Source: Apostichopus japonicus
Taxonomy: Eukaryota; Echinodermata; Holothuroidea; Aspidochirotida; Stichopodidae
Assembly: GCF_037975245.1 (NCBI RefSeq)
Contig: NC_092564.1
Span: 17,719,984 to 17,783,983, forward strand
Reading direction: 5' to 3'
DNA length: 64,000 bases
Part shown: piece by piece, positions 1-12,100 of the stretch
How positions within the stretch are numbered: the stretch's first letter is position 1
Layout: every line of letters starts with the position of its first letter
Program-made: the position numbers and the translations under genes
Notes under the pieces: generated by a model
The model's input: the letters and a program-made list of their open reading frames with translations, nothing else
Databases searched by the model: none
Told to the model about the DNA's origin: nothing

Positions 1-299
1 TAGGTCTAACCTGTAACAATAATAATATTAATAGATCCAGCTGTGCGAGGAATATGGTCTTAATTGCTATATTTTATAGTAATATAGTTGGGTTATTTTG
101 TCCTTGTCTTTCTCTCTTTGTTATTTTCTTTATATTTATATATAATTTTTTGGTGCAAAATACGATATTTATTATAAAAATCTTTAGTAATAAATACCTC
201 AAAGAAAATGGATGGGCAGTATATGGACGTGCTTCTAAAACTTATTCTTATAGCTGACAATAATCAAACGCAATGGGGAAGGGTTGTATAATTTCTCAC

Positions 300-2195
300 C
301 GTTGGCGGCTGCACCTATATTCTTTAATTCCACGTAACGTTCGTAGTCCTCTCTGGCAGGGGCGCCCACTGCATCACGCCATTCATCCCACGCCCAGTAC
401 AGTTCATCGTAATTTCGCGAGGTCGCCATGATGCGTGTCAAACCTGTTTAAAGCAGAAATACATTAGCCATATATCGGAAGGAGTGGATGTAGGTGTTAG
501 ATACAATACAGTGACCGTGCGGAAGGCGTATTAGTTTACATTCAGTCGGAAAAGAATAAGACCACTCCTTCGACCCAGGAGGCCTAAATGTGCGTTAAAT
601 TGAGGGGGGGGGGGGGGAGAAGTGGCACGACAATTACAACTCATCTTTAAATGATTTACCTGGTTCAAGTTCATAACAGTCGTCAGCGGTTAAGCAAACC
701 TGCCCTGATGAATATCTGGTCTCCATCTTAGCCAGGAGAGTGCTCAACTGAAAAGAGAAAGAGTAAATAACTACTTTATTTTGATAATACTTGAGGAAAG
801 CCAAGGAAGGGAAGGGAAACAATTAATAGAGGGATGGAAAGGGGGAGGCGAAGTGGTTGGCCGAAGGGATGAGGGGGGGGGGGGAGCAGAGTGGAGAGTA
901 TTTATAAAAAAAATCGTTATATATGAGCACTTACTTCTTCAAATAGTTTATCATCTTCTATGGCGGCATCACCGATGTAAAGTAATTTTTCTAGTTGTCT
1001 GTTCGTGTCTTCAGAAAAACCTGTTCTGTTAAATTTCTTAGCTTCTACTTGAAACCCTTTAGCGAAGGCTGCACTCTCAAGACTTGCAGCAATCTTTGAA
1101 GAAATGTGAAGATAATCAATACAGTTCGTAATATAACGAACAACGATCAATGTGTGATGATGGCGAATGAGACATTCATTTGCAGACAAAAATAAAAGCA
1201 AACTCATCAACCAACCCCTCCCCCCCCCCCCTCCAGCTAGCGAAACACAGGATCCCTGCCTGATGTGAATACGTTTTTGTAATTAATTTTGGAGAAAAAC
1301 CAAAGCAACCCAAGACTTGTTTACAATTAGTTTCATAGCATATTCCTGGTACAAAACATTTTACTCAATGTAGTTATTTCGTTGATAGACACGTTTTCAT
1401 ACACTGTTATATCTATCTGCTTCTGCAATGGATCAGTGGTAATACGCGAATAGTCCAACAAAAGAACCAACATCTGAGAATGTAAGTCATTTGGTAAATT
1501 CAAGACATTTGTAACCAATTATGTAAACGAATTATTATAGACGTTTAAGTTAGAGAGCTGCTTAGTCCTTAAAGATGAATGTAGATGATGCCGTCTGCTG
1601 TTCGGACTATAGGATTGTTAAAGTATCTGTAACTCCATTGTTTCATAAGTGTTAAAAACTCAACGAAATTTGTTTGAACTTCAAACACAATCAACAGAGC
1701 AGTCACGGATGACATGCAAACGTAGCCGACTAGGTGACATATTTGTAAAAAATTTACATTTTTAAACATGTTTCAAAAAAGTATTATTATTATTTTCTAT
1801 TTACATTTTTAAAATTTAACTTTTTAAACATGTTACTTCAGGATATAAAAGTCCTTAGGTTTGTTTTGTGTTGCTTCTGAGGAGGAGTCGACATAATGGT
1901 CTGTGCGTTAGGCTAAGTAGTCTAGCCACTTTAATTGATGAGCCTATATGATGTTTTTACTAAATAAAGGACTTCCGCTTTGTAGACATAATAATACAAC
2001 ATAGGCTGTGAGTAGTTGTTTTATACCAGCCAACATATGAAAACTAACTTGTGACAATAAGCATTTTGTATAAGCTACGCTTCAAAGGAAGTCACTTCAG
2101 GACACAAATAGTCATGGGCCACCCTTTATCATTATGTTAAACTAATCAAGACTTATCACTGATTGAGAATCGACATTTATATATATATGTATATA

Positions 2196-2252
<57 letters not shown>

Positions 2253-5200
2253 CCCATTGTTTTATCATTATATACTTGGCTTTGACAGGTATACTCTGAG
2301 GGACTAAAAAGCAGGGCTATAGTCGAGTCGATATATCACAAGTTCGAGTCTAGGCCAAGTCCACTATGAAGTGAAACAAAACCGATCTTTCCATTACGGT
2401 AACAGGAAATTGGCCGGAGGGGACTTTGCGCCCCCCCCCCCGCCACCCGCTCCCATCCCACATTTCAAAGTAAGTGGAGCATAAGCACGTTTCTACACCT
2501 ATCCTTTTCAAACTATAGGGAATAAAAAAAACGAGTGGCAGCTATCAATCAGGTCAACATTTTCACTCTGTTTTGTTCACCTGTTAAAGTCATAATGTGT
2601 TTAATTTGATATTGTTTCTTCAGGAAGATGTTGTTCCATAAGTTACAACTCCCTGCCTTCTCACAGAATTTTGACAAACCGTCGCGGAAGTTTTTAACAT
2701 TTCATACGATACAGGTTTACATCAGGTTAGTTAAATGACCTTCACCCAATGGTATATATACCTCTCAAACATGAAGTTGTTTTAGGAAGTTGTCAGATAC
2801 AGGTTGTGCAATGTACTTTGAACTGTGTTGATTAGCTAATCATACTTATCTCACAAAAGGAGACCCTGATTTCAGATCCTAGTGAACCCCATAAGTCCTA
2901 AATTTGTTTGACTTTAGTTCCAAACTGTTAGCGGATCTTAGTTGCCATCGAGCATGGGGTTCTGCTTGTATATGGAATTTTAATTTTGTTGTTTGTTTGT
3001 TTGTTATCGGGTAGATTGCATAAAGTCACAATACACTTAAACAACTATCCCATATGGTGTGCTTCAACCCCGTTAAATGTCATATAGGGTAAAGTTAACA
3101 AGTCTTATGCCTATTTTGTTCACATATCAAACCGTATTGTAGTTTGAAAGTTTTGGTAAACAGGAAATATCATATTTAAAGAAAAGTCATCTAAGATATT
3201 GCTGGGCACGGACAGCTAACAACCAGAGTCACACTCAACCCCAGTTCCCAGCAGGCTGCGCAAGTCTAATTAATCTTAATAGTCTCCCTCCGCACTTCCT
3301 TCCACAAATCTATAACACTAAAATCAAACCTATATCATTACATACGGCAGTATATGCCTCCCAAAGTTATTCTTAGTATCAAATTTCCAAATTAAACATC
3401 ATTAATATTAAAGCCCTTAGAATTTGCCTAACATCCCTATAGTTATATTGCTACCAAAAAGCTGCTTGAAGTAGCAAAACACAATATCCCTCTCTTTGAC
3501 CAACTTATTGTTTCAAACCAAACTTATTTAAAAAAAAGCACTCTTAAAACTCGACCCCTTATTCAAAATCTCCTTTTTAAGTATACATAATTAATAAGGC
3601 ATATTGAGAAAATAATTTAAATCCTCTCTAGATGAGCTGGACATTTTTGTATTGGGAGGAGGCTGCTGCTCTGGGAGAGGGAGGGGGTGGGTCTGTTTAG
3701 GAATCTGGTGGCTAGAGGGCTTCTATTTACTATCTTAGTTCTCCTCCCGGGACCATGTGGTTGCCAGGTCTGGTGCAGCCTCCCAGTATTTAAGCTTCCC
3801 TTTGTTAATGTTTTGAATGCTTCCACTCTGTGTATATTTCTTTGTCTTCGTTACCGTTACCGTTGTATGTACGCATTAATATTAAAATAGTCTGTTTTGA
3901 AGAAAAAATATGCTAACCTGTCGGAGCCGTGCTTTGCATGTCTCGATCAAGCTTGCCCCCCTAACCCCCTACCCCCCTATCTTCTCCCATGACACTATGA
4001 ATTTATTATGACATGTCATTTTGGTCCACCAATATAACCTCCGTAAGAATGAAAAACTAAAAACCAAGAGCAGATTCGTAGTGTAGTATATCACATCTGA
4101 TAAAGAGGGGATTATTTTCATTAAACCTCATTCATCACCTTAATCCTCCTGACAAGAGTGTAGTCTAGTTCTAAAGATTTTTTCTTAATTGAATGTCGTC
4201 GCGGTTATGCTTTTTATTTAAATGTCTACAATAATATTTAACCTGTCTGGTGGTAACACACAACTCGACTATCAACTGTAATACACAAACTACACTAAAG
4301 AGTGAACACATAATAATTCCCAAATTGAGCGTCTTTTATGTTACATTGAATCAACGTGTTTTAATACTAATATCCTGTCTACGTCATAATCCCTGTGGCT
4401 AACTCAGTCAAACATCACTTATATGGGAGTGTTAGGGAGTGTTAGCTCAGTGGTTAACCCCGGTACCTTTCAATCATAAGGTCCCGAGTTCGAGTCACTC
4501 CAAGATTAATATTTATGGTCCAGTTACAGAGTTGTTGACAATTGACAATTCATAATCATGGACGTTAAAATATGAAACTAAGAGACTGACTTCGGACAGC
4601 TTACGACTTTGATAAAGCCAATGATGGCTTCTTCGCGAGTTTCTGCTTGCAGGAGGATCTAAAATACATACATACACACATACACCCATATGGTGAGTGT
4701 GTTATGCAATGTTGCAACATACATATTGTCGGCGTGATTAAAAAAAATGCCAGCTGCACTGGAATTGCTACCCTAATATTTAGTCATAGTTACAATTGTT
4801 TACCTTTCAGGCTACTCAAACACATACCCTTTACTCAGGTAATTAACAGTTATTACGTAACAATGAATAATCTAGGGTTCACCATGGAGCTATTAATAGC
4901 TCCATACATGGGTTCACTGAAGAGGACCGTGGGCCTTGACAGCTCCATGGAATAAGACTATGGAACGCGAAAAGGGCAAACTTATTTCGTTGCTAAGTAT
5001 AAAGGCATTGAAGACTCGCCCCAAACAGCGTGCCGCCATCTTTAAAAAGCTAACTTTCCGTTGCTTGCAAGTGAAGTTTTTTCTTGTCGCTACAAAATGC
5101 AGACAGTAATGAAACGTGATACCTTGTTTTCTTTAGCTGGACCTGAGATGTCCATCGCTGTATCGTTTGTACACTGTGCTGTGGGTATTGACCGCAGCTG

Positions 5201-6684
5201 TATGTACTGACTGTACACTGGTGTCTAATTGCCGACGGTAACGAGCTGTGTGTGTATTTTATGGGATCGATGGTGGTGTCTAACACTTCTGTTACACCTC
5301 ATTCGAAACTAGGTCAGATTACCGGCATTAGACGTTTCTTTTTGCGCGAGTCTTCACACCCGTTAACGTAGGTTTAGACAACGACATAAGTTTAGACAAC
5401 GAAATAAGTTTGCCCTTTTCGCGTTCCATATTATAAGACACATGCATGCATGCCTACTTATGAATTCTCGAGGTTGGACTTGACCAGAGTAGCATGTGAG
5501 TGACCATACCTTATGGTCACCGTGATATCCATATTTATTAGGGTTTTATGAGGGATCCTTTTTCAATTTTAAGCTCGGGTTTTAAGATGTCGGTGCGCAG
5601 ATAAATGTCAAATTGTTTATGGTCAATCTTCTGTCTTATGTCTGTTGGCTGTGTTACATAAGTTCCTTTTGTAGGGGATGTCGACCAAGAAAGAAGCAGT
5701 TTCCAGGGGCAAATTTTTGTTTTCATGGATTTGACCCTAACCTTGCCGGGCCATTCCCTTTAGTCTAGCTTCAAATGATAAAGACATATTTCGAAATTGA
5801 GACCATATGTATTAGGAATAGGCAAATTCCAACATTGTGAATACTTTTGACAGTGAGATAAACCAAGGCTTACGCCATATTTCGTTTGCAGGCGAGTTCA
5901 AGTTTTTTTTTCTCTTTACAACAAATTTGTACTACTGAAAATGCGCGGTAATCTTTACTTTTAATCACAATTGAGAACATTTTATCTCAAGTTCAAATTT
6001 CTTAATATCCTGATAAATTAACTTGTAATACAATAGTTAATTGCCCTACAAATTGCGAGCCGCATTGTCTTGTTTGGTGATAAAGAACGCTGTATTAAGT
6101 ATTGTTTCTGGTATAATGAACACTCCCTGTCTCTATACCTGGTCAGTATGGTCTCAAGGGCCACATCCCAAGCTTGACCCTTGCACCACTTCACATCACA
6201 CAAACATATATACTGTGAACCGATACTAAATCTAAGCTTCTTGGTCAGAGTTTACACTGAATTTTTAATTAATAAACCAATGATCCAAGCTTTCGATTTC
6301 AATTGGAGTTGTAGTCTATTATCTTACTGACAAATAGGTTCCCATACTCCCCCACCCCCCCCCCCATCAAGTACAGTATATGGATCCGTCGTATGACCCT
6401 TATTACTCTTGTGTGCTTGTGCAGTGCTGTTTGCAGTTATGAGCATCATGATAGCAACACATTTAACAATCATTATGTCATCTTACCATGGCCTCCTCGT
6501 GCTCTTGAGTAATATCAGTGTTGTAGGTCCAGGAAACCTCGGTAGTCTGCGGGTATATAATTTGTGCCTGTTCGTTGTAGTCGGCCAAGAACATGATTGC
6601 CTCCGTTTCGTTGCCATTGTTTCCAGCAATGACTGAAGATGCCACAAGAGGTAGTAGTAAGACTGTCAATAAGTACGCCATCAT
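300..6684 (-). CDS. Angiotensin-converting enzyme-like protein (peptidase family M2), N-terminal four exons; gene continues past the left edge
   Basis: Coding exons on the minus strand are 6684-6487, 1093-935, 747-660 and 443-300, all with GT/AG borders and compatible phases (0, 0, 1, 1), giving about 196 residues. Exon 1 has a signal peptide (MMAYLLTVLLLPLVASSVIA) and then WTYNTDIT, the start of the mature M2 domain. Exons 2-4 carry family landmarks: SLESAAFAKGF, KMETRYSS, VCLTADDC, ELEPG, IMATSRNYDELYWAWDEW and RDAVG. M2 enzymes are extracellular zinc dipeptidyl carboxypeptidases. The HEXXH zinc site lies further on and is outside the window, so activity cannot be judged. A second ATG follows the first, so the start is uncertain by one codon. 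Intron 1 is 5.4 kb and carries transposon insertions. Family assignment is secure; orthology to a particular ACE is not. Confidence 0.93.
4436..4669 (+). mobile_element. tRNA-derived SINE, copy 1
   Basis: The head resembles a tRNA gene: a box A-like TTAGCTCAGTGG at 4442 and a box B-like GAGTTCGAGTC at 4486-4496. A unique body and a tail ending CTAAAATACATAC follow. A close copy with the same head, body and tail lies in opposite orientation at 54982-55205, about 50 kb away. That proves a dispersed repeat, not a tRNA gene. The anticodon arm is not tRNA-like. Confidence 0.85.
4959..5430. mobile_element. Inverted-repeat DNA element (MITE), possibly Mutator-like
   Basis: The left end begins TATGGAACGCGAAAAGGG. 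The same sequence recurs inverted at the right end (5398-5430), giving about 33 bp of essentially perfect terminal inverted repeat. Flanks are GAATAAGAC (4950-4958) and TTATAAGAC (5431-5439), a 9-bp target duplication with two differences. A 9-bp duplication and long terminal repeats fit Mutator-like elements. There is no transposase reading frame, so it is non-autonomous. It sits in intron 1 of the ACE-like gene. Confidence 0.8.
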
Positions 6685-8337
6685 GACGGTCCGAATATCG
6701 TTGTGGTAAATGAGAGCTTCCAAATTAAGGTCTTCTGTTTTCCAAGTTAATCTGATTAATTGCTGCACCACCTTTGTAAACATTTATCGTGGCAGTCAGT
6801 CCAAAGGTATAACTGAATGAATTCACACCGCTATCAACAGAACTGTTATGGTAACGGTATCGGAACAATAATCTTTTTTTTAATTTTTTTTTTAGAAAAC
6901 TATGTAATGAAACTGAAGAAGAAGATGCAGGGTTTCGTGGAAAAAAAAACGAAAGAGAAAAAAAGATGACGTCACAATTGGTCTATCGTAACACACTACA
7001 GGGAAGATACCCCGCGCTTGTCAGCTTCCTGTAACAGATTCTTGGTTGACTCATGGAGCTATAAACATGGTTGACTCACTGAGTTAGTGTAGATCAGTGG
7101 GTTGACTTCATTTAGAATAGCATTAAACTTTGTCGAGAGGCTGATTTGGTTGTCAGTGTGAAACTGATCCGTGATGATGTCAACTATCTATGTATGTTAC
7201 TATTCAAACATCACTGATGACTATTTAAGTGAGTAGTATCCGGTCATACGTGTCCTACAGTACGAGATCAACCATGAGACTAATCTATAAAGGAAACTCG
7301 TCTGTTACCGCTTTATTCACGAACGGCGTTACCTTGGATGCATGAAAGCATAACACTATATAATATGTCAAGTCCGTGCACATTCACAGGAACATGAAGA
7401 GAGTAAGAGGTGGAGGAGAGAGTGTGAGAAAAAAGAATGGCCGCAGGGGATGCACAAATGGTTGATGGAGGTGCCGCGAAATAACTACACAGAGGTTGGC
7501 TCGTCAAAATGAAGCCCAAGAGACATTGCAGGCCTATAGTGAAACACCATCTATAGAGTATTCCCTAGGAAAAATATATATAGCAATCCAGTACACACAC
7601 ACGCACGAATATATATATATATATGTGTATGTGTATGTGGGTGTGTATTTATGTGTGGGTGTATGCATGTTTGCATATGTACCCGGATAGATGCGTTTAA
7701 CAAATATTTTGACGAGGATTGTAAAGAATGTGTGGCTTTGTGTGTCCACCGAATTAGATGCTCAGACATATAAGCCTATATACACGACGACTACTTTGAT
7801 TCTATAAGTTAAATTTGGACAGAGTGGCGAATAGACTTGAGAGGGATTTGGAGCGTTAAGTGGCTGAGTCCCGTGGTTAATCAGATAAGTCAACTTGTAC
7901 AGTTCAATGAATTGATTTAACAATGAAGCATGTAGCCTGTGCGATATATACTCTAATAGGACCTAGAAGCGGATCAGGAATTACGTCTTGAGAATGCAAC
8001 CGACGAATAGGGTTTAGTAGAGGGAGCTGTTGTTAAAAGTGAACAGCGCTTTTGCTGAAGTAATCCCTTTTAGGTACATTCCAAGGAAACCTCCAGGAAC
8101 TTGTTTCTCTCAAAAGATATATGATTCTGCAGCTATTGCGTATACATGTTACGTTGCTCTATCCAAATGGCTATTACGTAACTGTAGCGAAATCGGAGCC
8201 TCCTGCATTATTCTCAATGTAATTCTTTCGCGTTACATATTTCCCAATTGCGCAACGGGTCCCTTGTGACATTTGCAATGTAATCATTTTAGTAACGACT
8301 TTCAAATGTATAAATTGAAGGCCCTCTTCATATATGT

Positions 8338-8605
<268 letters not shown>

Positions 8606-8913
8606 TATATATAACTTGAAAAATCCGGAACATATTATTAACACTTCATTTGAAGCCATAAAAGTCTAATGTTTTCCAATTGTATAGTTAAACAACCTGG
8701 ACAGATAGCAGTGTCTGCAATATACCAATATTAATTAGTAACATATATAAAGACATTTCTTAAGACTGACGAAACCATTAAAGATGTTTCCACTTTTTTT
8801 AGAAAAAAAAATCGGTACAATATCCAAATGACTAAACTGAATATCGAATGTTTTGTCATTGTTACGATGGTGGTTGGCCTTCAGATTTCCTTGTGTTGAA
8901 CTTGTACCATCAC

Positions 8914-9029
8914 ATACAACGTAAGTAGATGCATGCGATGGTTTATCAACTACGCATGCGCCCTTTTGATCTTGTAGCATATACCACGCAAGAAGATGCA
9001 TCCGATAGTTTATCAACTACGCATGCGCC
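8914..9029 (+). repeat. Two direct repeats upstream of the peptide gene TATA box
   Basis: A unit of about 60-65 bp occurs twice, the second copy beginning near 8979. Both copies end in TTTATCAACTACGCATGCGC. The shared GCATGCGC core resembles half of an NRF1-type palindromic site. The second copy ends about 50 bp upstream of the TATA box at 9079, so the pair may be promoter elements. That role is inference. Confidence 0.7.
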
Positions 9030-9078
9030 CAAAGAACAAATGCATACACATTAATTTTCAACCCACATCTTCTAAACC

Positions 9079-9087
9079 TATAAATAG
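9079..9087 (+). promoter_or_regulatory. TATA box of the cysteine-rich peptide gene
   Basis: TATAAATAG lies about 110 bp upstream of the ATG at 9196, which predicts transcription starting near 9108-9112 and a short 5' untranslated leader ending exactly at the ATG. Confidence 0.7.
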
Positions 9088-9195
9088 AGGTTGTCACGTA
9101 ATAACAGGTTCAATCGATATCCTTCAAATTCAGCAATAAGAGAAGAGAACCTATTTTTTCGCCGTCTTCAACGAAAGAAGATACATAAACCAATA

Positions 9196-12100
9196 ATGGT
9201 GAGTTAATATACATATCGTTACTTCTTATAGCAAAATGTCATTTTGTAGAACTTGCATTTTGTTAACAATTCAGGCTTCTACTCGACATAAAAGAATGTT
9301 TCTAAGTATGTTAGTCTGCTCTAGTAGACACAACTTTGATGGATGTTGGAAGTAAATATTTGAATATATAGATTTGTATCCTATACATGAGTTCTCCAAA
9401 ATATAATCAACTTTGTATGTTCTCATGACTATATATGCTGGAACATGGCATGTTAATACTCAACACGTGGATCCTGATATTAGCACAAATGACACATAGC
9501 ATCTGAGCGGAGGTCCTTGGGTTGAGCCCTGGTCGGGTAGTATATAGTAAGGGTTTCTTCAGAAGCAACCCATAGTTTTCCCCCTTTTGAAGTGGTATCT
9601 AACATGCAGGTTAAACTCCATGGATTGCCAACAAAGGAGTGACGAGTAAATGAACTAGGACTGCGAGTATTTCAGTATAAGTATTCTCTGTGGGTCCCCT
9701 GTTTTTGGAGGCCGGGCAGGGGCAGGGACTGGATGAGGGGCGGGCGGGGAAATAGACAGGGGCATGAGCAGAGGCAAGGGTAGGAGTAAGGGGTGGGACA
9801 GGGGCAGGGGGAGGTTCAGTGGGGTGACTTTTCCTAAAGGAGTATCTATCATTTGGCTCTCCCCACGGCTAAAAATTGGCATGCTTATCGTCGAAATGTA
9901 TACTATATCCTTCCCAAGGTGACTATTTACCAGCAATAGTTTGGGAGTATTCAGTTATGCGTACATAACCGCTTTCACACAATCGCCTTTTGCATGCAGG
10001 TTCTTTCCTCGCGCAGTGAAATAATACAATTTCATGAAGTATCGTGTTCTATAGCGTCTCAGATTTATACGTTGTGCTCCACTTAGTTATAACATATACT
10101 CCGGTGAATTTCATTTAGTTTCACCTTACCCGCAAAAAAATATATACATTATCACGTGATCTTCTTCGATTCTAGAATTTATTTATCATAAGTACACTTT
10201 TAAGGGCTGGTCCGATTTGAGTTAACTTTTTTGAGATTTGAGGCATTAGTATTCAATGAATTCAGTGAATTTTATATAACCGTTAAGCCATTACTGTCCG
10301 ATGCATTTGATATATAACTTATAAAAACGGCTTTTTAAAGTTTCTAAACGGTTTCATACACGGAACCCTTGTTTTCTTTGCATGAGGTAGATCTAGTATA
10401 CAGAATAATACAAAATATAAGTTTGCGATTGATCTAACCAAGAAACCCCAATAGATTACTATAGGAAGAGTTTGATTAGCAGGTAATTAATGTTAACCCC
10501 GTTCGGTAATTAACATTTCACTTCTCAAAATATAGTTTTATAGATATTACGTAATAAAAAATAATAAACTAAAGGTTTTACTACTCGGGGACCTTGAGAA
10601 CTATAACCCTAAAGTCTCTTAAATATATATACAGTCTCGTAAATATCATGAAAAAAAGTGAAACGCAAAGTTACCAAACTTTGTTTTAGATGAGTTATAA
10701 TTCAAATAAATACATACCCAGGGATGTGCCCAGGATTTCCTGAGTGCTGGGTATACTGATCGCCGTCCTGGGGAAGGGGTCTAAAGTGGAGGGGTATCCC
10801 CCTCTCCTTTGTGAAATTTTTCGATTTTTGAAGGAACTCATATGCCAAATGCTGGCACTTGTGTAGCACATACACAAGTACTATAGTTTTGCTAACAATT
10901 TACATTTTTAATTTTTTAGTGAAATATATTACGCACCTGGTAAAAGTTATTAGTTTGTATCAAAGAGATTTTATAAGGGACCGATTGAGAGCCGTAAGTA
11001 ATGTTTCTCGCATGCGTAACTGATGCATTATTAGTCTGTATGATTTTCGCATATGCTAGGCCCAATTTATGTTGAATATATTGTTAGGAATGTCGGGAGT
11101 TTAGATGCAAATAGTGCTGGGCGGGATTCACGATTTTTAAGAGAGTGCTGGGCGGTAATTTTTAGTGCTGGGCGGGGCCGCCCAGTGCCGCCCAGCGTGG
11201 CCACATATACCTGCATACCGGTATGCATATACACCATCTATAATTCATGGGTACACCGTTATGTATTATATTCACACATAGCATCTCAGTATGCGGATAC
11301 CAAATCGGAAAATTCATGCAGTATACACTAGTTGTAAAGCTGCAGAGTATACACCCACCAACACGCTATAATTTGTAATACTGTATACCTTCATGCACAC
11401 ACTTGAATTCCTAAAGTTCATTTCATTTTCTTCTAGGGGCATTTTCTCAACATTTTGTATTTTTCTTAAGTTTCTATTTTTTTTTTTTTTTTAGCTTTCT
11501 TTAAATGTTGGTCATTATGTTGAAAATGATGGTTCTTGCTGTTGTGAATTCTTAAATTTCATTTCAGTTTCCTTTTTTCTAGGGGCATTTTTCTCCATAT
11601 TATTTTTGGTAAGTTTAAATCAAAATAACATTTCCTAAGTCTGTAATTTTTATTTTGCTTTCTTTATAGGAGCGTCTTGTAATGTTGGTCATTATGTTGG
11701 TAATGATGCTTCTTGCTGCTGTTGTTGGTAAGAATTTTCTTTGGGAATTTCTTAATATTTCAACTTTTTAATTTACTTTACATGTTACAACTTATACCAT
11801 ATACCCTCCGATATATATCGTGATGCATATAGCTCCACATGTAAGGATTTTGCCTTCCATTTATATAACGTCCAATCATCTATACTATGTTTTTTGCAAG
11901 CTTAATTATAAATTGTCATAACTTGTACTGCTACTACGTTTTAGAGACAAACGAAATGAAGAGGGTTCAGTCAGGCTTCGGCTTGGTTAGAGGGGGTTGT
12001 ATAAGAACAAACATCGAAGGGCATTGGGATATGCGACATTAATTTGAGGAGGTAAACTCCAAAATGACCTTAAAGAATTCTCGACGAAATGGACCCACTG

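Larger units (their letters stand above)
1094..6486 (-). other. Intron 1 of the ACE-like gene
   Basis: No further ACE exon is seen here, and the phases of exons 1 and 2 join directly. The intron holds a (TA)n tract at about 2177-2251, poly-C runs near 2430, a tRNA-derived SINE at 4436-4669 and a 472-bp inverted-repeat element at 4959-5430. At about 3400-3580 a broken plus-strand reading frame contains phrases such as HNIPLFDQLIVSNQTYL that look like a decayed non-LTR retrotransposon. That last point is a weak impression only. Confidence 0.6.

Noticed and set aside
4436-4510. tRNA gene
   Set aside because: Box A and B are present but the anticodon arm is not, and a full-length copy with the same body and tail lies at 54982-55205, so it is a SINE. 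The same reasoning applies to 21713, 40311 and 45290.
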